Assembly (NCBI GenBank): GCA_028705705.1 | Contig: JAQWCZ010000009.1 | Coordinates: forward strand, 1-16,341 | Direction of reading: 5' to 3' | DNA length: 16,341 nt | DNA from: Paludibacter sp. | GTDB taxonomy: Bacteria; Bacteroidota; Bacteroidia; Bacteroidales; Paludibacteraceae | Shown here: in pieces, positions 14,938 through 16,341 of the stretch | Layout: each line of letters starts with the position of its first letter | Numbering within the stretch: the first letter of the stretch is position 1 | Notes under the pieces: generated by a model | The model's database searches: none | Told to the model about the DNA's origin: nothing | The model's input: the letters and a program-made list of their open reading frames with translations, nothing else | Position numbers and translations under genes: made by a program

Positions 14938-15487
14938 CGTTGCTATTTTTTGGGTTCATTACTTCATTGATAAAATCTTTATCGGTAAACTGAGCATTGA
15001 TATACACCATCATTTCATCTAAGCGATAAAATTCCTGTGCCCAATTGCCATTGCGCAGTGTAACCGGTATATGGTTTTTAATAACATACTCATACATTTC
15101 AATGGAAAGTTTGTCAAAAAGTCGATTATCAGTAAAGATTACTTCATCACCGCTTTTGAGTTTCATTTTCTTTAAAAGTAGACGAGTGTAAACAACATCC
15201 CGATGCACTAAAAACCAATAAGGTTTTCTTAATCGGATGGCTTCTTTTATTTCTTCAAATGTGATGTTCTTTTCTCCAATGTTACCTGTGCCACAATAAG
15301 GACGAATAATACCAAGAAACAAATCGCATTCATCAACTGCTTTCAAACAATTATCCAGATTAGACATATTTGGGTTTACCTTAATACTACCATAGTGAGA
15401 ATTCAGCACATCATAACCCAATGTATTTAACTGAGCTACAATCTGTAATAGTTGATCTTCAAATCCATAAACGGTTGAACCTACCAT
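14927..15487 (-). CDS. DUF4062 (TIR-like fold) protein, probably missing its N-terminus through a one-base slip
   Basis: The open frame from ATG 15487 gives 186 residues. MVGSTVYGFEDQL (1-13) is the first strand and loop of DUF4062, the 'SSTVYD' motif. CLKAVDECDLFLGIIRPYCGTG (47-68, in two parts) is the second core strand with the R-Y-G loop. ITFEEIKEAIRLRKP (75-89) is the conserved Glu helix, and FLVHRDVVYTR follows. DUF4062 is considered TIR/nucleoside-deoxyribosyltransferase-like and often forms the N-terminal domain of bacterial NLR-like or defence-associated proteins. Here it stands alone with an Asp/Asn-rich tail. No 5' family residues precede GSTVY in this frame, but MAKRSKAEFEKKVK is encoded just upstream one base out of frame (15531-15490). 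The gene overlaps the AlbA_2/GHKL gene. The biochemical activity of this copy is unknown. Confidence 0.75.
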   Translation of the reverse strand: MVGSTVYGFEDQLLQIVAQLNTLGYDVLNSHYGSIKVNPNMSNLDNCLKAVDECDLFLGIIRPYCGTGNIGEKNITFEEIKEAIRLRKPYWFLVHRDVVYTRLLLKKMKLKSGDEVIFTDNRLFDKLSIEMYEYVIKNHIPVTLRNGNWAQEFYRLDEMMVYINAQFTDKDFINEVMNPKNSNDGK

Positions 15488-15531
15488 TATTTTACCTTTT
15501 TCTCAAACTCTGCTTTTGATCGTTTAGCCAT
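15487..15531 (-). pseudogene. Out-of-frame N-terminus of the DUF4062 protein, or a 14-residue leader ORF
   Basis: ATG at 15531 begins MAKRSKAEFEKKVK and stops at TAA (15489-15487), which shares one base with the ATG of the DUF4062 frame (TAATG). One additional A in the AAAA run (15490-15493) would give VKIMVGSTVY, a continuous and family-like start. This is best explained by a one-base deletion or sequencing error in the run. Programmed slippage or a genuine coupled leader peptide cannot be excluded. Confidence 0.55.
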
Positions 15532-15604
15532 AGGTATTATTTTACTTCATCAATTTTTTATCCTTGCCCATTTGTTATATTGTTTCTATGTCCGTTTTCA
15601 CTTG

Positions 15605-15718
15605 TCAAAATGGTTTATTTTTTCTTGTTGTAGTGTCATCTTTTACGCTTGCTAGTAACTCGTTTTTACCATCACCTTTGGTTCCAAACAGGTGCACATG
15701 GCATGATAACGTATACAT
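15605..15718 (-). CDS. Possible 37-residue small protein of unknown function
   Basis: The frame reads MYTLSCHVHLFGTKGDGKNE, then LLASVKDDTTTRKNKPF and TGA. It starts about 40 nt after a predicted transcription start and lies in the long leader of the DUF4062 gene, on the same strand. Its content (Gly, Lys, Asp, Thr) is less hydrophobic than random translation of this AT-rich DNA, and nothing longer is open in this stretch. I do not recognise a family. A chance frame of this length is quite possible, as is a conserved non-coding element read by accident. Confidence 0.25.
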   Translation of the reverse strand: MYTLSCHVHLFGTKGDGKNELLASVKDDTTTRKNKPF

Positions 15719-15763
15719 AAATTGTGTACTTTATTTCTTATTTCAGGTCAGTAATACAATTCG

Positions 15764-15771
15764 CAAATATA
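15764..15771 (-). promoter_or_regulatory. Probable -7 element for the DUF4062/AlbA_2 operon
   Basis: The minus strand reads TATATTTG, an exact TAnnTTTG match. No TTG lies at the right distance upstream. If it is used, the mRNA leader before the DUF4062 frame is about 225-270 nt, unusually long for this window. Confidence 0.45.
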
Positions 15772-15807
15772 TAAAAACTCCCTGAAGTTTAATACTATGC
15801 AATAATA

Positions 15808-15936
15808 TCAAATCATATTTTTCTTCCAGAGTTTATTCAACATCCAATGTGTTTCAAACATTGGTGCCAAAAGGAGAGAAATAATCATGGTGGTTCTCCT
15901 GACCTGACGAGGTACTAATAGTACCTGAATAAACAT
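15808..15936 (-). CDS. Possible 42-residue small protein of unknown function
   Basis: The frame reads MFIQVLLVPRQVRRTTMIIS, then LLLAPMFETHWMLNKLWKKNMI and TGA. It has a hydrophobic start, a central basic RQVRR, a second hydrophobic stretch and a Trp/Lys-rich end, so a small membrane-active peptide is conceivable. The DNA that encodes it also forms three hairpins, which may mean a structured RNA is the real feature. It begins 41 nt after the transglutaminase-like gene on the same strand. I do not recognise a family. Confidence 0.3.
   Translation of the reverse strand: MFIQVLLVPRQVRRTTMIISLLLAPMFETHWMLNKLWKKNMI
15844..15926. ncRNA. Cluster of three hairpins, possible structured RNA
   Basis: Three short perfect hairpins follow each other: 15844-15850 with 15858-15864 (7 bp, 7-nt loop); 15872-15877 with 15895-15900 (6 bp, 17-nt loop); and 15910-15916 with 15920-15926 (7 bp, 3-nt loop). 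None has a U tract. They lie between the transglutaminase-like gene and the DUF4062 promoter. They could be a 3' UTR structure, a small RNA or a repetitive extragenic element. Confidence 0.3.
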
Positions 15937-15977
15937 TCTTGGCTCTTCAACACCTCACTTAATCACCTAAAAAACAC

Positions 15978-16341
15978 CTACATCCCTATCGGCTTGATAT
16001 ACTTTCTGATTTCCTTAATATCAATCATTTTAAAAGTAGCGGAATCTTTGTATTGCTCGTAACGTTCCTTGCCTTTTTCGATGGCTTTGAGAAAGGAATC
16101 GTAGGATTCAACGCCGAGAAACTGGGTTAGTTCTTCTTTCAGTCCGGTTTCTTCGGTACCCAATAAAGTTGTTTCTAAGAATTCCATTTTGGTGTGTTTT
16201 CTATTCACATAGAATCCCAGAAACATGTGGCCGGGAACACGGATCAACACCGGATCAATGCCGATGGCTTTCAGCAGGGAAGCAAACAGGACGGTGCCAT
16301 CCACACAGTTGGCCTGCGAGTAAGTCAACGCTTCCTCGATT
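15978..16341 (-). CDS. Transglutaminase-like protein, C-terminal part (5' end outside window)
   Basis: The frame stays open to the right edge of the window, so only the last 121 residues or so are seen. The visible stretch EEALTYSQANCVDGTVLFAS and LLKAIGIDPVLIRVPGHMFL has the transglutaminase/papain-like layout: a candidate nucleophile Cys in NCVDGTVLFASLLKAIGI, then a His in PGHMFLGFY. The acidic-Thr-Thr stretch MEFLETT is where the third catalytic residue is expected. The remaining tail (about 60 residues) is helical and charged and ends in KYIKPIGM. Bacterial members may be proteases or amidases; the substrate is unknown. A TTG inside the window is not a credible start, since conserved sequence continues before it. 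Confidence 0.7.
   Translation of the reverse strand, partial: IEEALTYSQANCVDGTVLFASLLKAIGIDPVLIRVPGHMFLGFYVNRKHTKMEFLETTLLGTEETGLKEELTQFLGVESYDSFLKAIEKGKERYEQYKDSATFKMIDIKEIRKYIKPIGM

Noticed and set aside
15695..15716. ACGTTATCATGCCATG as a possible integron attC core
   Set aside because: It does not fit GTTRRRY/RYYYAAC, and no paired second core or folded attC arm was found.
15564..15785. A 73-codon open frame on the plus strand opposite the DUF4062 leader
   Set aside because: Composition (Phe, Ser, Val, Cys rich) is that of random translation, no motif is visible, and the neighbouring genes and promoter match are on the other strand.
15901..15926. GAGGTACTAATAG resembles the conserved 3' end of 23S rRNA
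   Set aside because: Only about 13 nt match, no flanking rRNA sequence is recognisable, and the bases are explained by a local hairpin.

Overview
The window looks like chromosomal DNA from the Bacteroidota, most likely Bacteroidales. The evidence is a gliding-associated C-terminal domain typical of type IX secretion (T9SS) cargo, PorT-like and LysM/PBP1-like envelope proteins, a ProS of the short archaeal/eukaryotic-like type, and several copies of the Bacteroidota promoter (TTTG about 18-20 nt upstream of TAnnTTTG) placed correctly before genes. I cannot name the genus from sequence alone.

Layout. Positions 1-61 are the 3' part of a tRNA-Ser(GCU), followed by a strong terminator and a 270-nt spacer with two inverted repeats. 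A GNAT acetyltransferase and an OvoA-type 5-histidylcysteine sulfoxide synthase/methyltransferase (ovothiol synthesis) follow on the plus strand (371-3091). They converge through a bidirectional hairpin on proS (minus). Upstream of proS lies a minus-strand operon (7611-4836): a LysM plus PBP1-fold lipid- or wall-facing protein, an outer-membrane beta-barrel coupled to it by a TAATG overlap, and cytidine deaminase. A divergent promoter region at 7647-7733 serves this operon and a secreted T9SS cargo protein (7769-9091). Then come thiol peroxidase tpx (minus), an intracellular GH13 glycosidase (plus), lrgA-lrgB (plus, 4-nt overlap), and a tetraheme NrfH (minus) that has no nrfA beside it.

The right end (13465-16341, all minus) is accessory in character. 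It holds a DUF4062 gene overlapping by 11 nt an AlbA_2/GHKL/winged-helix gene. The DUF4062 gene seems to have lost its natural start to a one-base slip in an A run. Upstream is a roughly 490-nt stretch with no annotated-size gene, but with two compact small open frames, a promoter match and three consecutive hairpins. A 5'-truncated transglutaminase-like gene ends the window.

The intergenic spacers at 933-973, 9747-9800 and 12615-12716, and more weakly 4800-4826, share a family of short degenerate words (TAGACCGTAGACTG, CCAGTCTCCAGTC, GCGAATAG). One of these spacers folds into a hairpin between convergent genes.

The best candidates for something undescribed are the DUF4062 + AlbA_2/GHKL pair with its leader region and the recurring intergenic word repeats. 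All functional assignments come from motif reading without database searches.
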